From Chrysoperla carnea (taxonomy: Eukaryota; Arthropoda; Insecta; Neuroptera; Chrysopidae), in assembly GCF_905475395.1 (NCBI RefSeq), contig NC_058340.1:64768181-64832180 (forward strand): a DNA stretch of 64,000 bases, in the 5' to 3' direction. The notes under the pieces were generated by a model. It saw nothing but the letters and a program-made list of their open reading frames with translations, was not told the DNA's origin and did not search any database. This document shows positions 46,301 to 57,883 of this stretch, one piece after another. Made by a program: the position numbers and the translations under genes. The stretch's first letter is position 1. Every line of letters begins with the position of its first letter.

Positions 46301-49300
46301 CATTCACAATGAAATCGAATCCCTTCAATATTCTACGAACTCTTTGTACAGTTATACATAAATATATATTTATGAAAATACCAAGCTGTCTCTAATATTT
46401 CGAAATAAAAACTTTTGTTTCGAAAGTAATGACTGTATCTATCTATACCTACAAAGTTTTACGTCATCCCAGTGGCAGATTTATTTGTAGAATAAGTGGG
46501 CCGGTGCCTATGATGGCAAATTTTGCTCAAATGTTTATTGGTCATACAAAAATAAAAAATAACAAGTGAGCAGCAAAAAAACTATAATATTTCTTTTCAT
46601 TAGATTTAACACAACGATATTTAAATGAAAAAATATTTTTTTCTAATTTTGCAGTTACAACACCTGCCATAATTGGCTTAGGTGTAGGTGCCACATTTTT
46701 CGTAATAATTCTAGCCGCTGTAGTATGTTATTGCTACCGTAAACGTCGGCTAAATGGCCTACATGCAAAGTTAAGCAATAAACGCCAGAGTATGGAACAA
46801 CAATTGGCGTTCCCACGTTATAAACGTTCAACGGCTGTTAAAAGTCCAGCTGGATCTGGCGCTCCCCCACATTATTTGAAAAAATCACCAAGTCCAACTG
46901 GAAATCCACCTCGTTCTTCACCTGGGGTAAAAAACTAAACCTTTAATAATAATATAACTTTTTCGGTTTATTTATTTATTTTGCATGTATGCAGATGGCA
47001 GCTCCTGGAAGTGGAACACCAAGTCCAACTGGTAGTGTGACACCATACGCAGAATGTATGGAGGAACATGAAAAACCAACTCCAGTTGAGTATGAGACGA
47101 CAAATGAAACACAAACACCTAGCAAAGAAGAAACTGAAACAAATGAAAAAAATTTGGCTAAGGATGCTGGCGTTGTTCCGACCAAATTAGGGCAGCTGGT
47201 ATTTAAATTACGGTAAGTAGTCTCGACTTTTTGATGTCTAGCTAAGTTTTCGATAGACCTAAGTTCCAGAATAAATGTAACATTTTCAGTTGAGATGACA
47301 TTGCAATGCCTGGGTTTGTAAACTCTCCAGATTTGATTTTGAGACTCCAGAAATCGTTTAGCTTCTCTCGAATCCCGATATTTTTATCAGGATCATGTTT
47401 CTAATTTCAAGTGTTATTCTATCTTTTAATTTTTAGAATCTAAATTGATTATTAAAGCAACCCTGAGAACTAAGCTCAATCTGATGTCAGAACATGAAGC
47501 CCCCTTCAAACTCTGAAACTTTTGTTAAAGTTATTTTTTTATTGGTTTACTAAAAATGGGCTATTAGCTATAATAAATTGAGAGGGCAGCCCTATGCCCA
47601 AATTTTTTTAAAGCTTCTTTTTCGGATATCCTTAAATAAAATATTTCTGTACAGTTTTTTAATTATATTGTTTTTTTTACAGTTACAAACAAGAGAAAGG
47701 TGCATTAATTGTATCGGTTGTACGTTGCCGTGATTTACCAGCCAAAGATCCAAAATTAGGTTCCAGTGATCCTTACGTCAAATTACAATTATTACCTGAT
47801 AAACAGCATAAAGTTAAAACTCGTGTATTACGTAAGACCCGTAATCCTGTTTACGATGAAGATTTTACATTTTATGGTTTAAGCTTTAATCAACTATCGA
47901 ATATTACGTTACACTTTGTCGTTTTGAGTTTTGATCGATATTCTCGTGATGATATTATTGGTGAAGTTTTTTGCAGTTTAGCTGGCATTGATTTGAGTCA
48001 AGCAGAAAATCAACAGATTGCATTATGTCGGGAAATTCAACCACGCAGTTTGAAGGTTTGTGTATAAATTTGCATGAAATTTTTAAGATATGATTACCTT
48101 TTTTTTTCACACACACAAAATTTGCATTTCTAAATTGAGGGGAATAAATTTTTTAATCGCATCATACTTTGAACAAAATTATATTTTGGGAATTATAAAC
48201 TTTTCTGGCATTATACCTACTTTTGGATTGTTACAACAAAAAAATAATTTGTCTAAAATAAACAGAATTCTTAAATTTTACGCAAATCAAGGACTAAGAA
48301 GATACGTAATTCTATCTCAAATTTTGACAACAACCTTTAAAGTTTCGCTGTTTGTTCCGCAATCAAATTTCTTCAAAACCAATTATATTTTATGCCTTAT
48401 AAAAAGGATCGAACAAGCAGAAAGCTGATTTTCCGAGAGAGAAAGAGAATATATGTGATTTTCACCTTTTTTTTTGTCTTGAACTCGCGTTTACCTGTTT
48501 TATTTTATCAAGCAATTTATCCAACTACAACAAAATTATTCCTTCCAGTATATTGGTCTCTCAATGTCTCGACTTAGTTTCTAGACATTATCACGGAAAG
48601 AACTTAGCTCCTCAATTTCACACAGAGGCTTTTCAATAAAATTGGGTTTATAGCTTAAATATTGTTTAGCTGCAGAGGCAAAGATGTTGCTGCCGTCAAA
48701 AATAAAAGGACAAAAAGGATTGATATGGCATTATAAATGCTTTTGTTGTAGGTATAAAATAAAAACCAATTCGAACATTCTTTTCAAAAAGATTACTAGA
48801 CTCGCTTTGAGTCGAGTAAAATGAAAAGTGGCTCATCATATTGCAAAAGCATAGAAGTTTCAAATTTCTCAACTGGGCCTTGTAATGAATTTATTTAAAC
48901 GCCAATATTTTGACACATTTTATGGATGGATAAAATCTACTGTCTGTTTAGTTGTGCCTTAAAATATCATTTATCATTTGCCCGCTTGGGAATAAATTAA
49001 GTCGCTCCGGTCGATCATCTGCTACTCAATAACCCGCTTTCTGTTTGCTCGATCCTTAACAAATGGCTAATCAATATTTGCCTTGCTCATAAAAAAGCCG
49101 CAATAAAAATTTTGGCTAAATATTTGAGAAAGTCACGATAGAAAAAAGTGAAATGATTAAAAAAAAAACTTACTTGATTTTAATATTTGTGATTCCAGAT
49201 TCGATCGCAAGGTCGTGGTGAATTATTAGTATCATTATGTTGGCAACCAGCTGCTAATCGTTTAACAGTCGTTGTCCTAAAAGCACGTAATTTACCTAAA

Positions 49301-50402
49301 ATGGATGTAACCGGTCTAGCTGATCCATATGTTAAAATGTATTTATTATATGATGGACAAAGGATTGCAAAGAAAAAGACACACGTGAAAAAACGTGTAT
49401 TGAATCCAGTATTTAATGAAAGTTTTGTATTTGATATACCAGCGGGTGGGGAAGGACTTGAAAGAGTCAGTTTAGAATTTCTACTATTGGATTGGGATCG
49501 TGTCACTAAAAATGAAGTAAGTACTGAAAAAAAGACAATAATTTTGATATATGTTGTGTCATGTTTTTTGAAAAGAGCACTCGCAAATTTTTGTTCACCA
49601 TCATTCAAATTTTGCTTTAAGTATAAAGCTAATCAATGCTAAAGTAAACTTTAAAATTCGTCCAAAAAAATTCTCTAACTTGAACGCTGGGACATAAATA
49701 ACAAAGTATGGTGCGATTAAAATATTTACAAACCAAAGCCAAGATGAAATGGGCAATTCTAACAAGAAATGATTATGCCAGTCCGAATTTTTTCTAACTA
49801 ATTTTTGTATGCGCAGAAGATGGCAGCGCATGTATGTTTCATACGTCATTACATACAAAGAGTATAAGATAGAGGAGAAGGTCGCGGATACAGGCACGAA
49901 TGCTATGTGGTATTTGTGTCCAAGTACTAAAATACTGTCATGACAGTATTTTAGTACTTGGACACAATTTATATAAACTTTTTTATTTTTCTCTGGTATT
50001 GAATGGTTTAAAATTTATAAATTTCAATTTTTCGTCTTCAATTAGTTTTGGCACATTCCTAATTTCAAATTTAAATTCAATTTAATGGGTTATTCCGTGC
50101 CTTTTACATTCTTTTAACTGTACACAATCACTAGAGGCGTTGAAACTCGTATACTCTTTTTTAACATTGCCACTCAGTAATGGGAGCCTCTCCTCCATCT
50201 TATACTCTTTGATTACATAGATGTTGTACAAGTTGCATATCACATACATTTTTTAATGTTATGATAATTTTTTTGTTTCCAGGTAATTGGAAAACTTGAA
50301 CTTGGTGGATCAAAAGCAACCGGTTCAGCTTTACATCATTGGCAAGAAGTATGTAATTCACCAAGAAGACAAATTGCAGATTGGCATAAACTTCGAGAGT
50401 AG
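43321..50402 (+). CDS. Syt4: Synaptotagmin 4, complete, 6 coding exons
   Basis: Vesicle membrane protein with tandem C2 domains. In flies Syt4 works in post-synaptic and neuropeptide vesicle traffic. Exons: 43321-43360, 46655-46926, 46995-47212, 47683-48055, 49199-49516, 50283-50402; phases agree and give 446 residues (insect and vertebrate Syt4 are about 425-475). Seen in order: short lumenal N-terminus, transmembrane helix about 18-40 with Cys38/Cys40 and a following RKRR, a Pro/Ser/Thr-rich linker, C2A about 175-300, and C2B about 305-440 ending in WHKLRE, the WHxL motif of synaptotagmin C2B domains. C2A has Ser259 in [10 protein letters not shown] where Syt1 has a calcium-binding Asp, the known Syt4 hallmark. 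C2B keeps D337, D343, D399 and D401, with Glu407 at the fifth position. Exon 1 is the least certain because it is only 40 bp. Confidence 0.95.
44768..44965 (+). repeat. Repeat fragment in Syt4 intron 1
   Basis: TTTACCCCGACTATACTATG, ACGAGGGTTATGTGTTTGAC, then GTATATATGTATGTTCATCT and AATGGCTTCTAAACTATACT. This looks like a widespread arthropod dispersed repeat; the class is not determined. Confidence 0.55.
46470..46535 (+). mobile_element. hAT-type left-end remnant in Syt4 intron 1
   Basis: CAGTGGCAGATTTATTTGTA followed by GGGCCGGTGCCTATGATGGC resembles the termini of 58144-58391 and 58903-59507. No matching right end was found nearby. Confidence 0.5.
46655..46926 (+). CDS. Syt4: Syt4 coding exon 2, transmembrane segment (residues 14-104)
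   Basis: Encodes [20 protein letters not shown], then [11 protein letters not shown], a single transmembrane helix with juxtamembrane cysteines suited to palmitoylation and a basic stop-transfer. A Ser/Pro-rich linker follows. Acceptor TTTTGCAG, donor GTAAAA. Confidence 0.9.
46995..47212 (+). CDS. Syt4: Syt4 coding exon 3, linker (residues 105-176)
   Basis: Encodes a Thr/Pro/Glu-rich linker ([20 protein letters not shown] and following) and the first C2A strand LGQLVFKLR. Acceptor TATGCAG, donor GTAAGT, phase 2. The preceding intron is 68 bp. Confidence 0.9.
47488..47620 (-). repeat. Degraded repeat in Syt4 intron 3
   Basis: TCTGATGTCAGAACATGAAG, then TGGGCTATTAGCTATAATAA and GGGCAGCCCTATGCC, related in reverse complement to 5795-5960. 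Confidence 0.5.
47683..48055 (+). CDS. Syt4: Syt4 coding exon 4, C2A domain (residues 177-301)
   Basis: Contains loop 1 [20 protein letters not shown] (Asp199, Asp206), the polybasic-type strand [12 protein letters not shown], and loop 3 [10 protein letters not shown] with Ser259 in place of Asp. Ends at EIQPRSLK, which joins exactly to [10 protein letters not shown] of exon 5. Donor GTTTGT. Confidence 0.95.
49199..49516 (+). CDS. Syt4: Syt4 coding exon 5, C2B domain (residues 302-407)
   Basis: Encodes [20 protein letters not shown], loop 1 [15 protein letters not shown], the polybasic stretch [10 protein letters not shown] and loop 3 [11 protein letters not shown]. Acceptor TTCCAG, donor GTAAGT, phase 0. 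Confidence 0.96.
49856..50211. mobile_element. hAT-type MITE with perfect 8-bp target duplication (Syt4 intron 5)
   Basis: 356 bp with 23-bp inverted ends (CAAAGAGTATAAGATAGAGG and the right-end complement CAAAGAGTATAAGATGGAGG). It is flanked on both sides by ATTACATA (49848-49855 and 50212-50219). Inside is a 54-bp perfect palindrome at 49914-49967. It ends 71 bp before exon 6. Confidence 0.88.
49914..49967. repeat. 54-bp perfect palindrome, 27-bp arms, no spacer
   Basis: Centre between 49940 and 49941; every one of 27 pairs matches. The left arm begins TTGTGTCCAAGTACTAAAAT. It lies off-centre in the hAT MITE at 49856-50211. Confidence 0.95.
50283..50402 (+). CDS. Syt4: Syt4 coding exon 6, C2B end and stop (residues 408-446)
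   Basis: Encodes [20 protein letters not shown] and [19 protein letters not shown], then TAG. This is the conserved synaptotagmin C-terminus. Acceptor TTTCCAG. Confidence 0.95.
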   Translation, partial: VIGKLELGGSKATGSALHHWQEVCNSPRRQIADWHKLRE

Positions 50403-50424
50403 TGAGATTTTTAATTAAATTTAC

Positions 50425-50439
50425 AATAAATTAAATAAA
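50425..50439 (+). promoter_or_regulatory. Candidate Syt4 polyadenylation signals
   Basis: AATAAA occurs at 50425-50430 and again at 50434-50439, 23 and 32 bp after the stop. Syt4 transcripts may extend further, so these could be the proximal sites only. Confidence 0.4.
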
Positions 50440-52708
50440 TACAATTATTTATAAAACATGTACCTAATTGTTTTTTCAGCACATAGATTTTAAGTTTTAT
50501 GAATTATAATTTATTCATTTTCTATAATATTTCATACCAAAAAAATCTATTTAAGGAAATTTTTTTCGACACTTAACTAAAAAAAAAAAAGAAAATACTC
50601 ACAAATGAAAACATGAAATATTTCTAAGCTCATAACAACTATCAAAATAGCTTGTAATTTCCAAACATATCTCCACGCATAGCCTAACAAAGCGAATTTG
50701 TTTTTTTCTTAAAAGTTGCAGAAGGCGTTTTCAAAATAAACAGGATAAAGTCACAACAAAGCCTGTTAAAAGTATGTATATGCAATATACATTACATAAG
50801 TGTGATGTCTTTCACTTTTAGGCTATGTTTAACAAAGTAACATTTTTTTGATGGTTGTTACTCGTATTTTGAAAAACAAAAATTAAACAATTTCCATCAT
50901 TTCCTTTCTGCTTAATGTATATATAGATTTAGTATAAAAAATAGTACGAAATATAATTATAAATTTCCCAGTCCCTTTTTACCCCCTTCCCCCAAAACCA
51001 ATAAATGCTAAATATATGTAGTTATCGTAGTTAGTACAAGAAAAAAATAAAGTGTCAGAAATTCTCAAATAACTCCTAATAGAGATTTCATAAAAAACTA
51101 CATGCTATGTCTATCTTGCTAACTTGGTTTTTACTCTTTGGAACTACGAAGAATACGGGCCAAATTGGTTTGGTAGTAAAAAAAACATGGCGGTGAAAAA
51201 CAAAAACATATTCTATTGAAAATAATAATCGTAATTAAACAATAAATGGTGTATTTAAAATATTTTTCTAACACAAATAACCAAAAAAAAAAAAGTTTCT
51301 GCAAACGATCAATGCAAATAAAAAATATCTTTTTAGAGCTATATAGCTTTTTAGCAGAACTATATTGTTCACCAGAAACGAAAACGCTCGATTATTTAGT
51401 ACTGTCTTTTACAAAAACAAATTAGATTTGTGTTACTTACAAAAATTCTCAAAATTTACCTAAATTATATAATATTTAACATAACAAGCCATGGATAAAG
51501 ATATGAATTCGTAGAGCGATATAAATGTCTTCGGCCATGTTTTGACGTCAGAATATCGGTTATGGATTTTTATCTCCAGAAGATGTCTCTGATACAAAGA
51601 AAAAAATACAACTTGGTATCTTTATCAATTGCTTTTACAAAAAAACCGAAAATAAACTCTTTAAAAATGTAAAAATTATGTAAAAAGTTTAACAAAATTT
51701 AAAAGAAATTATGATAAATTTAAATTAATAAAAAATTGTATTTTTTATATAGTTTAAGGTTTAGATTTAAGTTATATGAAAAAAAAATTATTTGGATAAA
51801 ACTATAATTCGATATTTTCGGAATGATTGAAGAGTTGGTATAATATTGTTTAACTTTTACCATGGAAAATTCTTATAGTACTTTATAATTGGACAAAATC
51901 GGAATGAATTGTACTGTGATCGCAAATTTTTAGGTAGCTTGGATGAATTTTCCATTGTGAAACTAGAATAAATTTCGAAATTTCATTAATTTAAGAGTAC
52001 ACCAATTAGATCTATTACAGACAATTAAATTTTTTTTAAATTATAATCATGCAGTATTTAGTGATAAAGTTCACAGCTTTGAAAAACATTTAGAATAATT
52101 TTTTTCTATATTTACAAACTAAAATGTTTTTTACTCTGAAAATTAAAAATTTTCACTTGCTATGTAAATAAACACAATATGAAAAAATGTGCAAAAACAA
52201 ATTTTTCATATGCTTATAACTTTTTGAAAAATATTGATTAATTTTTTTGCGCCTGACATTAAAATGTAAAACAAAAAAAGGTTTCCGCAAATGGAAGCTG
52301 TAACGTTTACTCACTTGCTAATTGCTATTAAACAAGTGTTATGAAGTAGTTCTAGGGCAAAAATTTATAGAACTATACTTGATAGACCACGCGTGGAATA
52401 AATTGCCCCCCGTAAAAAAATGTGCCATATAGTTCTGTTATAAATAGTTCTATAACAGTTATTTTACAAGTAGTGAAATATTTATTTCTTAAATTTTTAA
52501 ATACTCGAAAGTTTGCCAATTCGGTAAGTAAATTACATGGTCGACGACCTACAGCGCATTTCATTCGTCATAAATTAGCAAACAAGTTACAATCCAAGTT
52601 TTATTCCTTAAAATTTGTTTAAAATTTCAGATATTTTATGACACCTTTGTTGCTGTTTTGGAAACTTGGACTATTCTTAATAAATTTTGTTATTTTTATA
52701 ATTACTAA

Positions 52709-53084
52709 TACAGAGTGATTTTTAAAAAAGTTTACACTCTCATATTTCGATAACGCGATAGAAATAATGTAGTTTTTTTATACGGAGACAAATTCATGAT
52801 CAAACATGAGGCAACCTTATTTTCATAATTGGAACTGCATAGTTTTTGTAGCAGATTCTTGTTATATGTCGCAAAAAAACAACTTTTGTTCCCAACATAA
52901 GTTGCATTTTTCGCGACAAAGAACGAGAATATGCCACAAATCCTAATTTACTATGAAGTAGTTCCAACATAAAAAAAATTATATACTGTATTTTCATTCT
53001 CCTTAAAAATAAGCCGACACACTATTTTTCTTTTTTGGTTTTCGAAATATGGTAGTGGAAACTTTTCAAAAAAATCACCCAGTA
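52709..53084. mobile_element. 376-bp TIR element with TA ends
   Basis: The left end TACAGAGTGATTTTTAAAAA and the right-end complement TACTGGGTGATTTTTTTGAA match imperfectly. The similarity continues inward (AGTTTACACTCTCATATTTC against AGTTTCCACTACCATATTTC). No coding capacity. Confidence 0.75.
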
Positions 53085-53534
53085 TATTTTATATAAAAGT
53101 AAAAGTTATAAGAAACTTTCTGTAATTTCCAATGGCTTTTTTATATTTTATATATTTTTAAAAAAATCTTACATTTAAATGTCGACTAGTCACGAAGATT
53201 TCAAATTAATCTGATTTTTTATTTAAAAAAAAAAGAGAATATAAGAAATAAATATTTTTTTCAAACTTGTCACAAAGTAAAATAATTTCTAAAAAGTATT
53301 AATTTCATAAAAACATGCATATTATTTTAATAATAAATTATACTACAGGGCAATAAGGTTGATAAAAATTAAAAAAGAAATTTTTTTTTATATAAAACAC
53401 GCATTTCCCCAACCACTTAAACTGACTGTACCAAACGATTTTTTATCCATTTTGAAATATAAACAAATTTTTCCAAAAAATAACAGAAATTATTCAGAAA
53501 AACTTTCGTATAAAGTTGGTACCACATACTTATT

Positions 53535-53577
53535 TGACAAACATCATACAACGAACTTCGTTGTGTGATGTTTGTCA
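53535..53577. repeat. 43-bp near-perfect palindrome
   Basis: 21-bp arms around a single central base (53556); 20 of 21 pairs match. The arm begins TGACAAACATCATACAACGA. Confidence 0.9.
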
Positions 53578-56500
53578 TATATCTGGCCACAGCTTAAAAA
53601 TGTGTCTAAATACTATCGAACTAAAACAAGTAGTTTTGGTGTCTAATAAAAAGACACTAAAAATAGAGATATTCCTAAAAAGAAATTATCAAAATATCAT
53701 TTTGCACAATAAATTTTTCCAAATTTTCATATAATAAAGACAGATTTAATTTGTTTTAAGTCACAGAATCGAACTTTTTTGATTGATTTAAAAAATCATT
53801 AATCAAAAATCACTTTAAGAAAAAATAGATTTAAATAAAATTTTTTTAAACGAATTATTTTTATTCTGAAAAAATTTGAAAATCTGTATTCCGTTTCGAA
53901 ATACAAAATAGCAAACGCAATGTGAAGACTTGAAAGGCCTCAATTAGGTGGAGAAACCACCCAAAACATTATAATTCTGGAGTTTTCTTAACTTTGGAGC
54001 CTTTAATCTTCCTTTGTTTTTAAACATAGGTCTTTAATTTTAGTAATTATCAGGTCATGGCTTGAATTTGGAATAATCGGACATGGTTTACAGCCATGTC
54101 TTTTTTTGGATACAGTGACCATATTTCAGAGGAAAAATTAGGCAAAAAGCAGTCCTTTTTGTGTCGGTTTGTATTTCCCAACGGAACACATCAATAGAAA
54201 AGAGTACATTTAAGAGATCATTAATCACAGTAATTAAATTTCATTTTCGACCAAATTCAGGCAGACATTTTTAAAACAATAGAAATTACAAAAACTAATA
54301 GATAATAAAAATAAGTTATTATAAAAGTTTTATTACACCGAGAGTCAGTGATGGATTTCAAGAGGTAGGAATATTTTTTCGTGGTAATAAATATTTTCAA
54401 AACGATTAGTCAAAAATCACATTTATCGAATTTGATAGAAATTAATTATTTCGTTTTCTAATAGCTCAAAATATATCGTGTCGGATGCGATTTCACCACT
54501 AACTCCCGGACTTTATGATTGTTATTTATTGAATGTTACGAGTGATGATTAAAAAAAAAATTTTCTTTTTCATTAATTATTATTTTTCAATTAAAGTTAT
54601 TATTTTTTTGGTGTGATAAAAAAAAAGTATGACTGATTCATATCGTTATTGATACTCTAAAAAAAAATGTAAAAAATAAGGAGATATTTACAGTTTTTAC
54701 ACATAATTTGCAAGTCTAGAAGTCAAGAAAGAAAAATTACAAACGAATCAATTAATGAATAATTGGGAATTTAAGAGCAATAATTCGTCAAGTAGAACAA
54801 TGTTATTGTGAACATGAAACTAAAAATGTCCCCGGGATAGTAATGTCCAAAAAATCTTTTCCATCGAATCAAAGTGTAAAAGTAGGCCCGTGCGCTCGGG
54901 AGGGATTTGGCGGTCAAAATCCTCCCATTGAGAATCTCACCACTTACATTTGAATTAACAATATAGTTCTGTAAATGCATATTTTGAGCTCACAGAACCT
55001 TTCTTTGATTTTGTCTTTGAATCGAATACTTCAAATATGAAACCTGAATCTTGGCGAGGCTATCGTTCTAAGCAGTGAAACAGATTTAGATTGAAAGAAG
55101 AGAAAACGCTGGAAAAGAGTTCAGAAAAATTTTCAAAATCATGAGCGATATCCACACTGAATACAACATAATAGTGCAGAAGCCAAGGTTCGCGTCATAA
55201 CAGACTCAATGCTCGAATAGGTATACAGACTCATTCAGTTGAAGATTATAGATCGATTTTTGAACCATCGCAATTATCAAATTTAGCTTGTCTATTTTTT
55301 ACTAAAATGAAAAATTTTGATGAAGACTCTTGCTGGACTTTTTGAACTAAAATATTTAACTTTTCACGATGATTCCCATGACATCTTGCTCGACGAAATT
55401 CAACATTGGCGAAAACGCATTGGTGGATGGCGAGCCAAAAATTTACTCAAGGCACCCAATATTTGCAATAAAAATATACAAGATATGTACAACGAACAAT
55501 AATTTATAAATTTAATCACATTATCGCAATTATTTTTCTCTGAAACACTATACAATTTTAGTCCTATGCCCATGATTCAACATTTAGAGTAAAGTTTGGC
55601 ATATTAGTTCCCTTCCGTTGTGTATAATCAAAAATGATTTTTAAAAAAAATACTGATGTTTTATACTTGTATCAAAAAAATGTGTAAAATCTGTGCGAAG
55701 AAGTGGCTTGTACAATTTTTAATTTATTTTTTTCTATTAAAAATTATTAAATATGCAAATTTATAAAATATATTAATTATAAAACTAATAGAATGTAAAA
55801 AAAAAAAAAAATTAAAAACAAACAAAAAAATCAGCTAAAATACAGTTTAACTCAATTCTAGCAAATTTTCTTATTTAAATCCAATTAATTGTGTCTATGC
55901 ATGTTATCCTAAAATTAGTGTAAGCTTGAGTTTATGCAATACATTTTACATGATTGATATAACTGTTTGGATAGAAACTAAGCATACAAAATGACCAACC
56001 TACGATTTGGCAGTGCTTGGTGGAAAAATAAGCGAAAAACCATTGTAAAAGTCGGATGAGCTTAAGACCTGAGCCTGAAATAAAACATGCTTCGAACAAT
56101 TCGTGGAAGACCTATACGTTTAAAAATTGTTTCACTCAGTGTCAGCACTAAAGTTCCCAAATAATAGCCTATTTTATTTCGCTCCAGGTCTAACATTATT
56201 CCATTCAAAGAAATACTTGACTACTTGTATAAACTATAAAGGCACTTAAAGGTCGTTAAAAAGTCATTAACTTTTTACCTGGAAAATAAAACTATTCCAA
56301 ATGGGAATTTCTTGTTTATTTTTTTTCTGTATAAAAACATCATATGTGGGCATAATTTAGATCCGTAAATTATATAATCTTTAAATTATCATTACATAAT
56401 CATAAACGGATGCACTGGGTTTTTAAAACAGAAAGTGGCTCTTTTACGCAAGTTTTCTTAGAATTCTCTGCTTTAATAGTTCATTGTATATGATAAAAAA

Positions 56501-56737
56501 ATATTATGTGAAAGTTTAATGAAGCCATGTAGGGTTTCGTAGTTAATATTCATAGAATAATATTGATTATATTCAACAAGTGAATCATATTTCATTGCTA
56601 GATACATGTACAACTTTACTCAATAGGCAACTTGTCTTACGCTGCCGTTATTCAATTAGTATATAGTGCGTAAAATACAAAAAACATGATCGTATAGTCG
56701 ATCTTCGGATCAAAACGGCTTGCACTATTTTTATACC

Positions 56738-57062
56738 CTGTTTATATGAAATGTATATCAAGGTATACTAATTTTAGCCCCAAGTTTGTTACGCTTAGAA
56801 ATATTGATGATAAAAACCGAATTTTGGTATAAGTGTTCATAAAATCACCAAATTAATTCATTTCAACAAAAAGAGATATCGATCTGTAATTACTATAGCG
56901 TGCTCAGAATGTAAAAAGTGAGTTTAGGTCAAGTGGGTCCTGGGGCCGTAAGACTAATCTTGTAAACCGTAAGAGTTAGAACAAAAGTATAATGGTAAAA
57001 AATGTTCTTTATTACAAAATAAACGCCTTTTATTTGAAACATTTTTTCGTAAACATCTTTGT
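56738..57062 (+). repeat. Dispersed repeat family R1, copy 7
   Basis: Long diverged copy: GGTATACTAATTTTAGCCCC, TAGCGTGCTCAGAATGTAAA, GTTAGAACAAAAGTATAATG and the same TTTGAAACATTTTTTCGTAA end as copy 4. The CTGT-rich tract is deleted. Confidence 0.8.
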
Positions 57063-57865
57063 TTATCCGCGAGGGCCCGCTTTATTTACTCGCAAAGTAG
57101 GCTAAAACATAAGTTTCCATTTTCTCCAAGACTAAATAAGATAGAAGGTTGAAAGTTTGTAGCTTGCTTCAAATACTTAGTCTATTGATTTTAATTTCAT
57201 ACCAAACCTGTCGGATAATATGAAAAGAGAAAAATAGAAATTTTTTCGAAATTCGAAAGGGATTCTATCTGTTTTGGAAATTTCAACAACTAAATGAGTA
57301 AATTGTTTATTTTCACTTGTTTTTTACCTATTTTTCTTTTTGGGGCATTCAATAATACTAATACGGAACCCTAAAACCACCAGATAATAAAAAAAATCCC
57401 TTAAGACCGTAATTAAGCATTTCTTAAGATAAACACCACCTATACCTACTTTTTTTAAAAGTAACTTTTAAAGAAGGTATAATACCTACTATATTTCAGT
57501 AATTTATCCAAATGAATGCTCCCCCACTACCCTAAAATGAAGAAATGAATCAAAATCAAATACACTTAACAAATAAATATTCAATTCTGAATTCATTACA
57601 ATAATGATCGTACAAAAGTAACGAACAAGCAACAGCAAATTGATATAAATTAAATTTGTTCCATAAATAGAAATAATTTTATTTACGCGGTTTTATTTTG
57701 AAGTGTGTATAATAATATTTACTTATCATTGTTGAAGAAAAGTTTAACAAATTTTTATAAATTTCTCAGAAACGATTTATAGATTTCGTTTCTAAGAATA
57801 TAATAAATATACCTTGAGTGTTATTATACTTTCACTGAATCGGTGTGTTTTTTCTTACTTTCAAC

Positions 57866-57883
57866 ATGAATATTACATTACAG
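57866..57883 (+). CDS. Chemosensory protein coding exon 1 (MNITLQ)
   Basis: ATG in context TTCAACATGA with donor CAG|GTAAGT, phase 0. Only 18 coding bases. It is supported by its ideal donor and by the strong acceptor at 63221, not by homology. Confidence 0.55.

Larger units (their letters stand above)
50440..57865. other. Intergenic between Syt4 and the chemosensory gene, no gene seen
   Basis: AT-rich. Holds a TIR element (52709-53084), a 43-bp palindrome (53535-53577) and R1 copy 7. The frame at 55317-55502 has no known motif. Close to the CSP start, TTTTTATAAATTT near 57750 is a possible but weak TATA box. Confidence 0.5.

Noticed and set aside
55317-55502. A 61-codon frame as a transposase remnant
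   Set aside because: No DDE, zinc-finger or other signature could be identified.
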